Source: Osmia lignaria lignaria
Taxonomy: Eukaryota > Arthropoda > Insecta > Hymenoptera > Megachilidae
Assembly (NCBI RefSeq): GCF_051020975.1
Contig: NW_027478166.1
Location: 13,393,501-13,457,500, forward strand
DNA: 64,000 bases
Direction: 5' to 3'
Positions 36,446 through 47,328 of this stretch are shown here, piece by piece (the stretch's first letter is position 1; each line of letters starts with the position of its first letter). Below the pieces are notes generated by a model that ran no database searches, was not told the origin of the DNA, and was given only the letters and a program-made list of their open reading frames with translations. The position numbers and the translations under genes are program-made.

Positions 36446-38699
36446 TCAGATGCGTAGTTCTCGAGATATATCAAGATATTTAAAAGTTCCGAAGTCGCAC
36501 CAACATAATAGAGATACAGAAACACCGTGGCCCCTTTCTTTGAGATAACTCTGCACTCGTGCGAGCCGCAAATGCCACTTCCAGCTTAGCTGTGCAGAAG
36601 AAGAACAACAAGAAGAAGAAATATCTCGAAATATGTCCGTCAGGCCCCTTCCCTTGAGATAAATCTGCAAATATCTCGGAAACGAAGCGAGCTATGGCAA
36701 AATGTTAAGAGACGTTTTTTGTAGAGAATTATGTTTCCTACAATTTAGGTTCTATGAGATTTTTTGATCAGAAGCGTAGTTTTCGAGATATATCGAGATA
36801 TTTAAAAGTTCCGAAGCCGCACCAACATAATAGAGATACAGAAACACCGTGGCCCCTTTCTTTGAGATAACTCTGCACTAGTGCGAGCCGCCAATGCCAC
36901 TTCCAGTTTAGCTGTGCAGAAGAAGAACAACAAGAAGAAGAAATATCTCGAAATATGTCCGTCAGGCCCGTTCCTTTGAGCTGAATCTGCAAATATCTCG
37001 GAAACGAAGCGAGCTATGGCAAAATGTTAAGAGACGTTTTTTGTAGAGGATTATGTTTCCTACAAGTTATGTTCTATGATATTTTTTGATCAGAAGCGTA
37101 GTTTTCGAGATATATCGAGATATTTAAATGTTCCGAAGCCGCACCAACATAATAGAGGTACAGAAACACCGTGGCCTCCTTCTTTGAGATAACTCTGCAC
37201 TATTGCGAGCTGCAAATGCCACTTCCAGCTTAGCTGTGCAGAAGAAGAACAACAAGAAGAAGAAATATCTCGAAATATGTCCGTCAGGCCCCTTCCCTTG
37301 AGATAAATCTGCAAATATCTCGGAAACGAAGCGAGCTACCGCAAAATGTTAAGAGACCTTTTTTCTAGAGAATTAAGTGTCCTACTTTTTATGTTCTCTG
37401 ATATTTTTTGATCAGATGCGTAGTTCTCGAGATATATCAAGATATTTAAAAGTTCCGAAGCCGCACCAACATAATAGAGATACAGAAACACCGTGGCCCC
37501 TTTCTTTGAGATTACTCTGCACTATTGCGAGCTGTAAATGCCACTTCCAGCTTAGCTGTGCAGAAGAAGATCAACAAGAAGAAGGAATATCTCGAAATAT
37601 GTCCGTCAGGCCCCTTCCCTTGAGATAAATCTGCAAATATCTCGGAAACGAAGCGAGCTATGGCAAAATGTTAAGAGACCTTATTTGTAGAGAATTAAGT
37701 TTCCTACTTTTTATGTTCTATGATATTTTTTGATCAGATGCGTAGTTCTCGAGATATATCAAGATATTTAAAAGTTCCGAAGCCGCACCAACATAATAGA
37801 GATACAGAAACACCGTGGCCCCTTCCTTAGAGATAACTCTGCACTATTGCGCGCTGCAAATGCCACTTCCAGCTTAGCTGTGCAGAAGAAGAACAACAAG
37901 AAGAAGAAATATCTCGAAATATGTCCGTCAGGCCCGTTCCTTTGAGCTGAATCTGCAAATATCTCGGAAACGAAGCGAGCTATGGCAAAATGTTAAGAGA
38001 CGTTTTTTGTAGAGAATTATGTTTCCTACAAGTTATGTTCTATGATATTTTTTGATCAGAAGCGTAGTTTTCGAGATATATCGAGATATTTAAAAGTTCC
38101 GAAGCCGCACCAACATAATAGAGATACAGAAACACCGTGGCCCCTTTCTTTGAGATAACTCTGCACTAGTGCGAGCCGCAAATGCCACTTCCAGCTTAGC
38201 TGTGCAGAAGAAGAACAACAAGAAGAAGAAATATCTCGAAATATGTCCGTCAGGCCCCTTCCCTTGAGATAAATCTGCAAATATCTCGGAAACGAAGCGA
38301 GCTATGGCAAAATGTTAAGAGACCTTTTTTGTAGAGAATTAAGTTTCCTACTTTTTATATTCTATGATATTTTTTGATGAGATGCGTAGTTCTCGAGATA
38401 TATCAAGATATTTAAAAGTTCCGAAGCCGCACCAGCATAATAGAGATACAGAAACACCGTGGCCCCTTTCTTTGAGATAACTCTGCACTATTGCGAGCTG
38501 CAAATGCCACTTCCAGCTTAGCTGTGCAGAAGAAGAACAACAAGAAGAAGAAATATCTCGAAATATGTCCGTCAGGCCCCTTCCCTTGAGATAAATCTGC
38601 AAATATCTCGGAAACGAAGCGAGCTATGGCAAAATGTTAAGAGACCTTTTTTGTAGAGAATTAAGTTTCCTACTTTTTATGTTCTATGATATTTTTTGA
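36446..38699 (+). repeat. Dispersed block, copy 1 (offset 8644 bp)
   Basis: Seven monomers from 36446 reappear from 45090 in the same order. Shared rare markers are GAAGTCGCACC, GCACTCGTGCG, GCCGCCAATGCC, TTTAAATGTTCC with GAGGTACAG and GGCCTCC, GCTACCGCAAAATG, GAAGATCAACAAG, and CCTTCCTTAGAGATAAC. Two copies this similar, 8.6 kb apart with unrelated monomers between them, indicate either a larger ancestral repeat later interrupted by expansion of the 1595-bp pentamer, or a long conversion or insertion event. Confidence 0.85.
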
Positions 38700-40303
38700 T
38701 CAGATGCGTAGTTCTGGAGATATATCAAGATATTTAAAAGTTCCGAAGCCGCACCAACATAATAGAGATACAGAAACACCGTGGCCCCTTTCTTTGAGAT
38801 AACTCTGCACTATTGCGAGCTGTAAATGCCACTTCCAGTTTAGCTGTGCAGAAGAAGAACAACAAGAAGAAATATCTCGAAATATGTCCGTCAGGCCCCT
38901 TCCCTTGAGATAAATCTGCAAATATCTCGGAAACGAAGCGAGCTATGGCAAAATGTTAAGAGACCTTTTTTGTAGAGAATTAAGTTTCCTACTTTTTATG
39001 TTCTATGATATTTTTTGATCAGATGCGTAGTTCTCGAGATATATCAAGGTATTTAAAAGTTCCGAAGCCGCACCAACATAATAGAGATACAGAAACACCG
39101 TGGCCCCTTTCTTTGAGATAACTCTGCACTAGTGCGAGCCGCAAATGCCACTTCCAGCTTAGCTGTGCAGAAGAAGAACAACAAGAAGAAATATCTCGAA
39201 ATATGTCCGTCAGGCCCCGTCCCTTGAGATAAATCTGCAAATATCTCGGAAACGAAGCGAGCTATGGCAAAATGTTAAGAGACCTTTCTTGTAGAGAATT
39301 AAGTTGCCTACTTTTGATGTAGTATGATATTTTTTGATCAGATGCGTAGTTCTCGAGATATATCAAGATATTTAAAAGTTCCGAAGCCGCACCAACGTAA
39401 TAGAGATACAGAAACACCGTGGCCCCTTTCTTTGAGATAACTCTGCACTATTGCGAGCTGGAAATGCCACTTCCAGTTTAGCTGTGCAGAAGAAGAACAA
39501 CAAGAAGAAGAAATATCTCGAAATATGTCCGTCAGGCCCCTTCCCTTGAGATATATCTGCAAATATCTCGGAAACGAAGCGAGCTATGGCAAAATGTTAA
39601 GAGACCTTTTTTGTAGAGAATTATGTTTCCTACAATTTATGTTCTATGATATTTTTTGATCAGAAGCGTAGTTTTCGAGATATATCGAGATATTTAAAAG
39701 TTCCGAAGCCGCACCAACATAATAGAGATACAGAAACACCGTGGCCCCTTTCTTTGGGATAACTCTGCACTATTGCGAGCTGGAAATGCCACTTCCAGTC
39801 TAGCTGTGCAGAAGAAGAACAACAAGAAGAAGAAATATCTCGAAATATGTCCGTCAGGCCCGTTCCTTTGAGCTGAATCTGCAAATATCTCGGAAACGAA
39901 GCGAGCTATGGCAAAATGTTAAGAGACGTTTTTTGTAGAGAATTTTGTTTCCTACAATTCATGTTCTATGATATTTTTTGATCAGAAGCGTAGTTTTCGA
40001 GATATATCGAGATATTTAAAAGTTCCGAAGCCGCACCAACATAATAGAGATACAGAAACACCGTGGCCCCTTTCTTTGAGATAACTCTGCACTAGTGCGA
40101 GCCGCAAATGCCACTTCCAGCTTAGCTGTGCAGAAGAAGAACAACAAGAAGAAGAAATATCTCGAAATATGTCCGTCAGGCCCCTTCCCTTGAGATAAAT
40201 CTGCAAATATCTCGGAAACGAAGCGAGCTATGGCAAAATGTTAAGAGACCTTTTTTGTAGAGAATTAAGTTTCCTACTTTTTATATTCTATGATATTTTT
40301 TGA

Positions 40304-40611
40304 TGAGATGCGTAGTTCTCGAGATATATCAAGATATTTAAAAGTTCCGAAGCCGCACCAGCATAATAGAGATACAGAAACACCGTGGCCCCTTTCTTTG
40401 AGATAACTCTGCACTATTGCGAGCTGCAAATGCCACTTCCAGCTTAGCTGTGCAGAAGAAGAAATATCTCGAAATATTATCCGTCAGGCCCCTTCCCTTG
40501 AGATAAATCTGCAAATATCTCGGAAACGAAGCGATCTATGGCAAAATGTTAAGAGACCTTTTTTGTAGAGAATTAAGTTTCCTACTTTTTATGTTCTATG
40601 ATATTTTTTGA
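40304..40611 (+). repeat. 308-bp deletion monomer
   Basis: This has the same 15-bp loss in the triplet tract as the 307-bp monomers, plus a one-base gain where ATATGTCCG reads ATATTATCCG. It also has GAAGCGATCTATGG instead of GAAGCGAGCTATGG. It precedes the pentamer array and may be an early sister of the 307-bp form. The net change of -14 is not a multiple of three, so it breaks the antisense open frame. Confidence 0.85.
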
Positions 40612-43600
40612 TCAGATGCGTAGTTCTGGAGATATATCAAGATATTTAAAAGTTCCGAAGCCGCACCAACATAATAGAGATACAGAAACACCGTGGCCCC
40701 TTTCTTTGAGATAACTCTGCACTATTGCGAGCTGTAAATGCCACTTCCAGCTTAGCTGTGCAGAAGAAGAACAACAAGAAGAAGGAATATCTCGAAATAT
40801 GTCCGTCAGGCCCCTTCCCTTGAGATAAATCTGCAAATATCTCGGAAACGAAGCGAGCTATGGCAAAATGTTAAGAGACCTTATTTGTAGAGAATTAAGT
40901 TTCCTACTTTTTATGTTCTACGATATTTTTTGATCAGATGCGTAGTTCTCGAGATATATCAAGATATTTAAAAGTTCCGAAGTCGCACCAACATAATAGA
41001 GATACAGAAACACCGTGGCCCCTTTCCTTGAGATAACTCTGCACTCGTGCGAGCCGCAAATGCCACTTCCAGCTTAGCTGTGCAGAAGAAGAACAACAAG
41101 AAGAAGAAATATCGCGAAATATGTCCGTCAGGCCCCTTCCCTTGAGATAAATCTGCAAATATCTCGGAAACGAAGCGAGCTATGGCAAAATGTTAAGAGA
41201 CCTTTTTTGTAGAGAATTAAGTTTCCTACTTTTTATGTTCTATGATATTTTTTGATCAGATGCGTAGTTCTCGAGATATATCAAGATATTTAAAAGTTCC
41301 GAAGCCGCACCAACATAATAGAGATACAGAAACACCGTGGCCCCTTTCCTTGAGATAACTCTGCACTATTGCGAGCTGTAAATGCCACTTCCAGCTTAGC
41401 TGTGCAGAAGAAGAACAACAAGAAGAAGAAATATCTCGAAATATGTCCGTCAGGCCCCTTCCCTTGAGATAAATCTGCAAATATCTCGGAAACGAAGCGA
41501 GCTATGGCAAAATGTTAAGAGACCTTTTTTGTAGAGAATTAAGTTTCCTACTTTTTATGTTCTATGATATTTTTTGATCAGATGCGTAGTTCTGGAGATA
41601 TATCAAGATATTTAAAAGTTCCGAAGCCGCACCAACATAATAGAGATACAGAAACACCGTGGCCCCTTTCTTTGAGATAACTCTGCACTATTGCGAGCTG
41701 TAAATGCCACTTCCAGCTTAGCTGTGCAGAAGAAGAACAACAAGAAGAAGGAATATCTCGAAATATGTCGGTCAGGCCCCTTCCCTTGAGATAAATCTGC
41801 AAATATCTCGGAAACGAAGCGAGCTATGGCAAAATGTTAAGAGACCTTTTTTGTAGAGAATTAAGTTTCCTACTTTTTATATTCTATGATATTTTTTGAT
41901 GAGATGCGTAGTTCTCGAGATATATCAAGATATTTAAAAGTTCCGAAGCCGCACCAGCATAATAGAGATACAGAAACACCGTGGCCCCTTTCTTTGAGAT
42001 AACTCTGCACTATTGCGAGCTGCAAATGCCACTTCCAGCTTAGCTGTGCAGAAGAAGAAATATCTCGAAATATGTCCGTCAGGCCCCTTCCCTTGAGATA
42101 AATCTGCAAATATCTCGGAAACGAAGCGAGCTATGGCAAAATGTTAAGAGACCTTTTTTGTAGAGAATTAAGTTTCCTACTTTTTATGTTCTATGATATT
42201 TTTTGATCAGATGCGTAGTTCTGGAGATATATCAAGATATTTAAAAGTTCCGAAGCCGCACCAACATAATAGAGATACAGAAACACCGTGGCCCCTTTCT
42301 TTGAGATAACTCTGCACTATTGCGAGCTGTAAATGCCACTTCCAGCTTAGCTGTGCAGAAGAAGAACAACAAGAAGAAGGAATATCTCGAAATATGTCCG
42401 TCAGGCCCCTTCCCTTGAGATAAATCTGCAAATATCTCGGAAACGAAGCGAGCTATGGCAAAATGTTAAGAGACCTTATTTGTAGAGAATTAAGTTTCCT
42501 ACTTTTTATGTTCTACGATATTTTTTGATCAGATGCGTAGTTCTCGAGATATATCAAGATATTTAAAAGTTCCGAAGTCGCACCAACATAATAGAGATAC
42601 AGAAACACCGTGGCCCCTTTCCTTGAGATAACTCTGCACTCGTGCGAGCCGCAAATGCCACTTCCAGCTTAGCTGTGCAGAAGAAGAACAACAAGAAGAA
42701 GAAATATCGCGAAATATGTCCGTCAGGCCCCTTCCCTTGAGATAAATCTGCAAATATCTCGGAAACGAAGCGAGCTATGGCAAAATGTTAAGAGACCTTT
42801 TTTGTAGAGAATTAAGTTTCCTACTTTTTATGTTCTATGATATTTTTTGATCAGATGCGTAGTTCTCGAGATATATCAAGATATTTAAAAGTTCCGAAGC
42901 CGCACCAACATAATAGAGATACAGAAACACCGTGGCCCCTTTCCTTGAGATAACTCTGCACTATTGCGAGCTGTAAATGCCACTTCCAGCTTAGCTGTGC
43001 AGAAGAAGAACAACAAGAAGAAGAAATATCTCGAAATATGTCCGTCAGGCCCCTTCCCTTGAGATAAATCTGCAAATATCTCGGAAACGAAGCGAGCTAT
43101 GGCAAAATGTTAAGAGACCTTTTTTGTAGAGAATTAAGTTTCCTACTTTTTATGTTCTATGATATTTTTTGATCAGATGCGTAGTTCTGGAGATATATCA
43201 AGATATTTAAAAGTTCCGAAGCCGCACCAACATAATAGAGATACAGAAACACCGTGGCCCCTTTCTTTGAGATAACTCTGCACTATTGCGAGCTGTAAAT
43301 GCCACTTCCAGCTTAGCTGTGCAGAAGAAGAACAACAAGAAGAAGGAATATCTCGAAATATGTCCGTCAGGCCCCTTCCCTTGAGATAAATCTGCAAATA
43401 TCTCGGAAACGAAGCGAGCTATGGCAAAATGTTAAGAGACCTTTTTTGTAGAGAATTAAGTTTCCTACTTTTTATATTCTATGATATTTTTTGATGAGAT
43501 GCGTAGTTCTCGAGATATATCAAGATATTTAAAAGTTCCGAAGCCGCACCAGCATAATAGAGATACAGAAACACCGTGGCCCCTTTCTTTGAGATAACTC

Positions 43601-45089
43601 TGCACTATTGCGAGCTGCAAATGCCACTTCCAGCTTAGCTGTGCAGAAGAAGAAATATCTCGAAATATGTCCGTCAGGCCCCTTCCCTTGAGATAAATCT
43701 GCAAATATCTCGGAAACGAAGCGAGCTATGGCAAAATGTTAAGAGACCTTTTTTGTAGAGAATTAAGTTTCCTACTTTTTATGTTCTATGATATTTTTTG
43801 ATCAGATGCGTAGTTCTGGAGATATATCAAGATATTTAAAAGTTCCGAAGCCGCACCAACATAATAGAGATACAGAAACACCGTGGCCCCTTTCTTTGAG
43901 ATAACTCTGCACTATTGCGAGCTGTAAATGCCACTTCCAGCTTAGCTGTGCAGAAGAAGAACAACAAGAAGAAGGAATATCTCGAAATATGTCCGTCAGG
44001 CCCCTTCCCTTGAGATAAATCTGCAAATATCTCGGAAACGAAGCGAGCTATGGCAAAATGTTAAGAGACCTTATTTGTAGAGAATTAAGTTTCCTACTTT
44101 TTATGTTCTACGATATTTTTTGATCAGATGCGTAGTTCTCGAGATATATCAAGATATTTAAAAGTTCCGAAGTCGCACCAACATAATAGAGATACAGAAA
44201 CACCGTGGCCCCTTTCCTTGAGATAACTCTGCACTCGTGCGAGCCGCAAATGCCACTTCCAGCTTAGCTGTGCAGAAGAAGAACAACAAGAAGAAGAAAT
44301 ATCGCGAAATATGTCCGTCAGGCCCCTTCCCTTGAGATAAATCTGCAAATATCTCGGAAACGAAGCGAGCTATGGCAAAATGTTAAGAGACCTTTTTTGT
44401 AGAGAATTAAGTTTCCTACTTTTTATGTTCTATGATATTTTTTGATCAGATGCGTAGTTCCCGAGATATATCAAGATATTTAAAAGTTCCGAAGCCGCAC
44501 CAACATAATAGAGATACAGAAACACCGTGGCCCCTTTCCTTGAGATAACTCTGCACTATTGCGAGCTGTAAATGCCACTTCCAGCTTAGCTGTGCAGAAG
44601 AAGAACAACAAGAAGAAGAAATATCTCGAAATATGTCCGTCAGGCCCCTTCCCTTGAGATAAATCTGCAAATATCTCGGAAACGAAGCGAGCTATGGCAA
44701 AATGTTAAGAGACCTTTTTTGTAGAGAATTAAGTTTCCTACTTTTTATGTTCTATGATATTTTTTGATCAGATGCGTAGTTCTGGAGATATATCAAGATA
44801 TTTAAAAGTTCCGAAGCCGCACCAACATAATAGAGATACAGAAACACCGTGGCCCCTTTCTTTGAGATAACTCTGCACTATTGCGAGCTGTAAATGCCAC
44901 TTCCAGCTTAGCTGTGCAGAAGAAGAACAACAAGAAGAAGGAATATCTCGAAATATGTCCGTCAGGCCCCTTCCCTTGAGATAAATCTGCAAATATCTCG
45001 GAAACGAAGCGAGCTATGGCAAAATGTTAAGAGACCTTATTTGTAGAGAATTAAGTTTCCTACTTTTTATGTTCTACGATATTTTTTGA
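40612..45089 (+). repeat. 1595-bp pentamer array, nearly three copies
   Basis: Units are 40612-42206, 42207-43801 and 43802-45089, the last lacking its fifth monomer. Each complete unit is four 322-bp monomers plus one 307-bp monomer. The order repeats exactly: TTCTGGAG with GAAGAAGGAATATC; CTACGATATT with GAAGTCGCACC and ATATCGCG; an ordinary class A; TTCTGGAG again; then the TTTATATTCTATG 307-bp monomer. Private changes are few: ATGTCGGTCAGG near 41769 and AGTTCCCGAGAT near 44457. This is one of the most homogeneous stretches of the window and probably among the most recent expansions. Confidence 0.9.
41900..42206 (+). repeat. 307-bp deletion monomer (also at 43495-43801 and 47022-47328)
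   Basis: All three 307-bp monomers share TTTATATTCTATG upstream, TGATGAGATGCG at the start, CACCAGCATAATAG, and a tract reduced to GAAGAAGAAATATCTCG. The full-length relatives with the same flanking markers are at 35802 and 38378. The deletion removes one GAAGAAGAA and the CAACAA spacer, 15 bases, consistent with slippage between 9-bp direct repeats. The class is confined to about 40.3-47.3 kb. Confidence 0.88.
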
Positions 45090-47328
45090 TCAGATGCGTA
45101 GTTCTCGAGATATATCAAGATATTTAAAAGTTCCGAAGTCGCACCAACATAATAGAGATACAGAAACACCGTGGCCCCTTTCTTTGAGATAACTCTGCAC
45201 TCGTGCGAGCCGCAAATGCCACTTCCAGCTTAGCTGTGCAGAAGAAGAACCACAAGAAGAAGAAATATCTCGAAATATGTCCGTCAGGCCCCTTCCCTTG
45301 AGATAAATCTGCCAATATCTCGGAAACGAAGCGAGCTATGGCAAAATGTTAAGAGACGTTTTTTGTAGAGAATTATGTTTCCTACAATTTAGGTTCTATG
45401 ATATTTTTTGATCAGAAGCGTAGTTTTCGAGATATATCGAGATATTTAAAAGTTCCGAAGCCGCACCAACATAATAGAGATACAGAAACACCGTGGCCCC
45501 TTTCTTTGAGATAACTCTGCACTAGTGCGAGCCGCCAATGCCACTTCCAGTTTAGCTGTGCAGAAGAAGAACAACAAGAAGAAGAAATATCTCGAAATAT
45601 GTCCGTCAGGCCCGTTCCTTTGAGCTGAATCTGCAAATATCTCGGAAACGAAGCGAGCTATGGCAAAATGTTAAGAGACGTTTTTTGTAGAGGATTATGT
45701 TTCCTACAAGTTATGTTCTATGATATTTTTTGATCAGAAGCGTAGTTTTCGAGATATATCGAGATATTTAAATGTTCCGAAGCCGCACCAACATAATAGA
45801 GGTACAGAAACACCGTGGCCTCCTTCTTTGAGATAACTCTGCACTATTGCGAGCTGCAAATGCCACTTCCAGCTTAGCTGTGCAGAAGAAGAACAACAAG
45901 AAGAAGAAATATCTCGAAATATGTCCGTCAGGCCCCTTCCCTTGAGATAAATCTGCAAATATCTCGGAAACGAAGCGAGCTACCGCAAAATGTTAAGAGA
46001 CCTTTTTTGTAGAGAATTAAGTGTCCTACTTTTTATGTTCTATGATATTTTTTGATCAGATGCGTAGTTCTCGAGATATATCAAGATATTTAAAAGTTCC
46101 GAAGCCGCACCAACATAATAGAGATACAGAAACACCGTGGCCCCTTTCTTTGAGATTACTCTGCACTATTGCGAGCTGTAAATGCCACTTCCAGCTTAGC
46201 TGTGCAGAAGAAGATCAACAAGAAGAAGGAATATCTCGAAATATGTCCGTCAGGCCCCTTCCCTTGAGATAAATCTGCAAATATCTCGGAAACGAAGCGA
46301 GCTATGGCAAAATGTTAAGAGACCTTATTTGTAGAGAATTAAGTTTCCTACTTTTTATGTTCTATGATATTTTTTGATCAGATGCGTAGTTCTCGAGATA
46401 TATCAAGATATTTAAAAGTTCCGAAGCCGCACCAACATAATAGAGATACAGAAACACCGTGGCCCCTTCCTTAGAGATAACTCTGCACTATTGCGCGCTG
46501 CAAATGCCACTTCCAGCTTAGCTGTGCAGAAGAAGAACAACAAGAAGAAGAAATATCTCGAAATATGTCCGTCAGGCCCGTTCCTTTGAGCTGAATCTGC
46601 AAATATCTCGGAAACAAAGCGAGCTATGGCAAAATGTTAAGAGACGTTTTTTGTAGAGAATTATGTTTCCTACAAGTTATGTTCTATGATATTTTTTGAT
46701 CAGAAGCGTAGTTTTCGAGATATATCGAGATATTTAAAAGTTCCGAAGCCGCACCAACATAATAGAGATACAGAAACACCGTGGCCCCTTTCTTTGAGAT
46801 AACTCTGCACTAGTGCGAGCCGCAAATGCCACTTCCAGCTTAGCTGTGCAGAAGAAGAACAACAAGAAGAAGAAATATCTCGAAATATGTCCGTCAGGCC
46901 CCTTCCCTTGAGATAAATCTGCAAATATCTCGGAAACGAAGCGAGCTATGGCAAAATGTTAAGAGACCTTTTTTGTAGAGAATTAAGTTTCCTACTTTTT
47001 ATATTCTATGATATTTTTTGATGAGATGCGTAGTTCTCGAGATATATCAAGATATTTAAAAGTTCCGAAGCCGCACCAGCATAATAGAGATACAGAAACA
47101 CCGTGGCCCCTTTCTTTGAGATAACTCTGCACTATTGCGAGCTGCAAATGCCACTTCCAGCTTAGCTGTGCAGAAGAAGAAATATCTCGAAATATGTCCG
47201 TCAGGCCCCTTCCCTTGAGATAAATCTGCAAATATCTCGGAAACGAAGCGAGCTATGGCAAAATGTTAAGAGACCTTTTTTGTAGAGAATTAAGTTTCCT
47301 ACTTTTTATGTTCTATGATATTTTTTGA
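45090..47328 (+). repeat. Dispersed block, copy 2 (offset 8644 bp)
   Basis: This is the counterpart of 36446-38699. Differences include AACCACAAG near 45250, which occurs only here, GTTCTATG against GTTCTCTG near 46040, and GGAAACAAAGCG near 46614. The last monomer (47022-47328) is 307 bp, while its counterpart 38378-38699 is full length although both carry TTTATATTCTATG, TGATGAGATGCG and CACCAGCAT. The short form must have arisen or been copied in after the two blocks separated. Confidence 0.85.

Noticed and set aside
7393..46272. Occasional plus-strand open frames of 76-83 codons (for example near 7393, 14271, 21985, 37377, 46021)
   Set aside because: They exist only where a single change removes a stop, such as GATTAC for GATAAC, or where a one-base deletion joins frames. 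They occur in copies of duplicated units and have no independent support.
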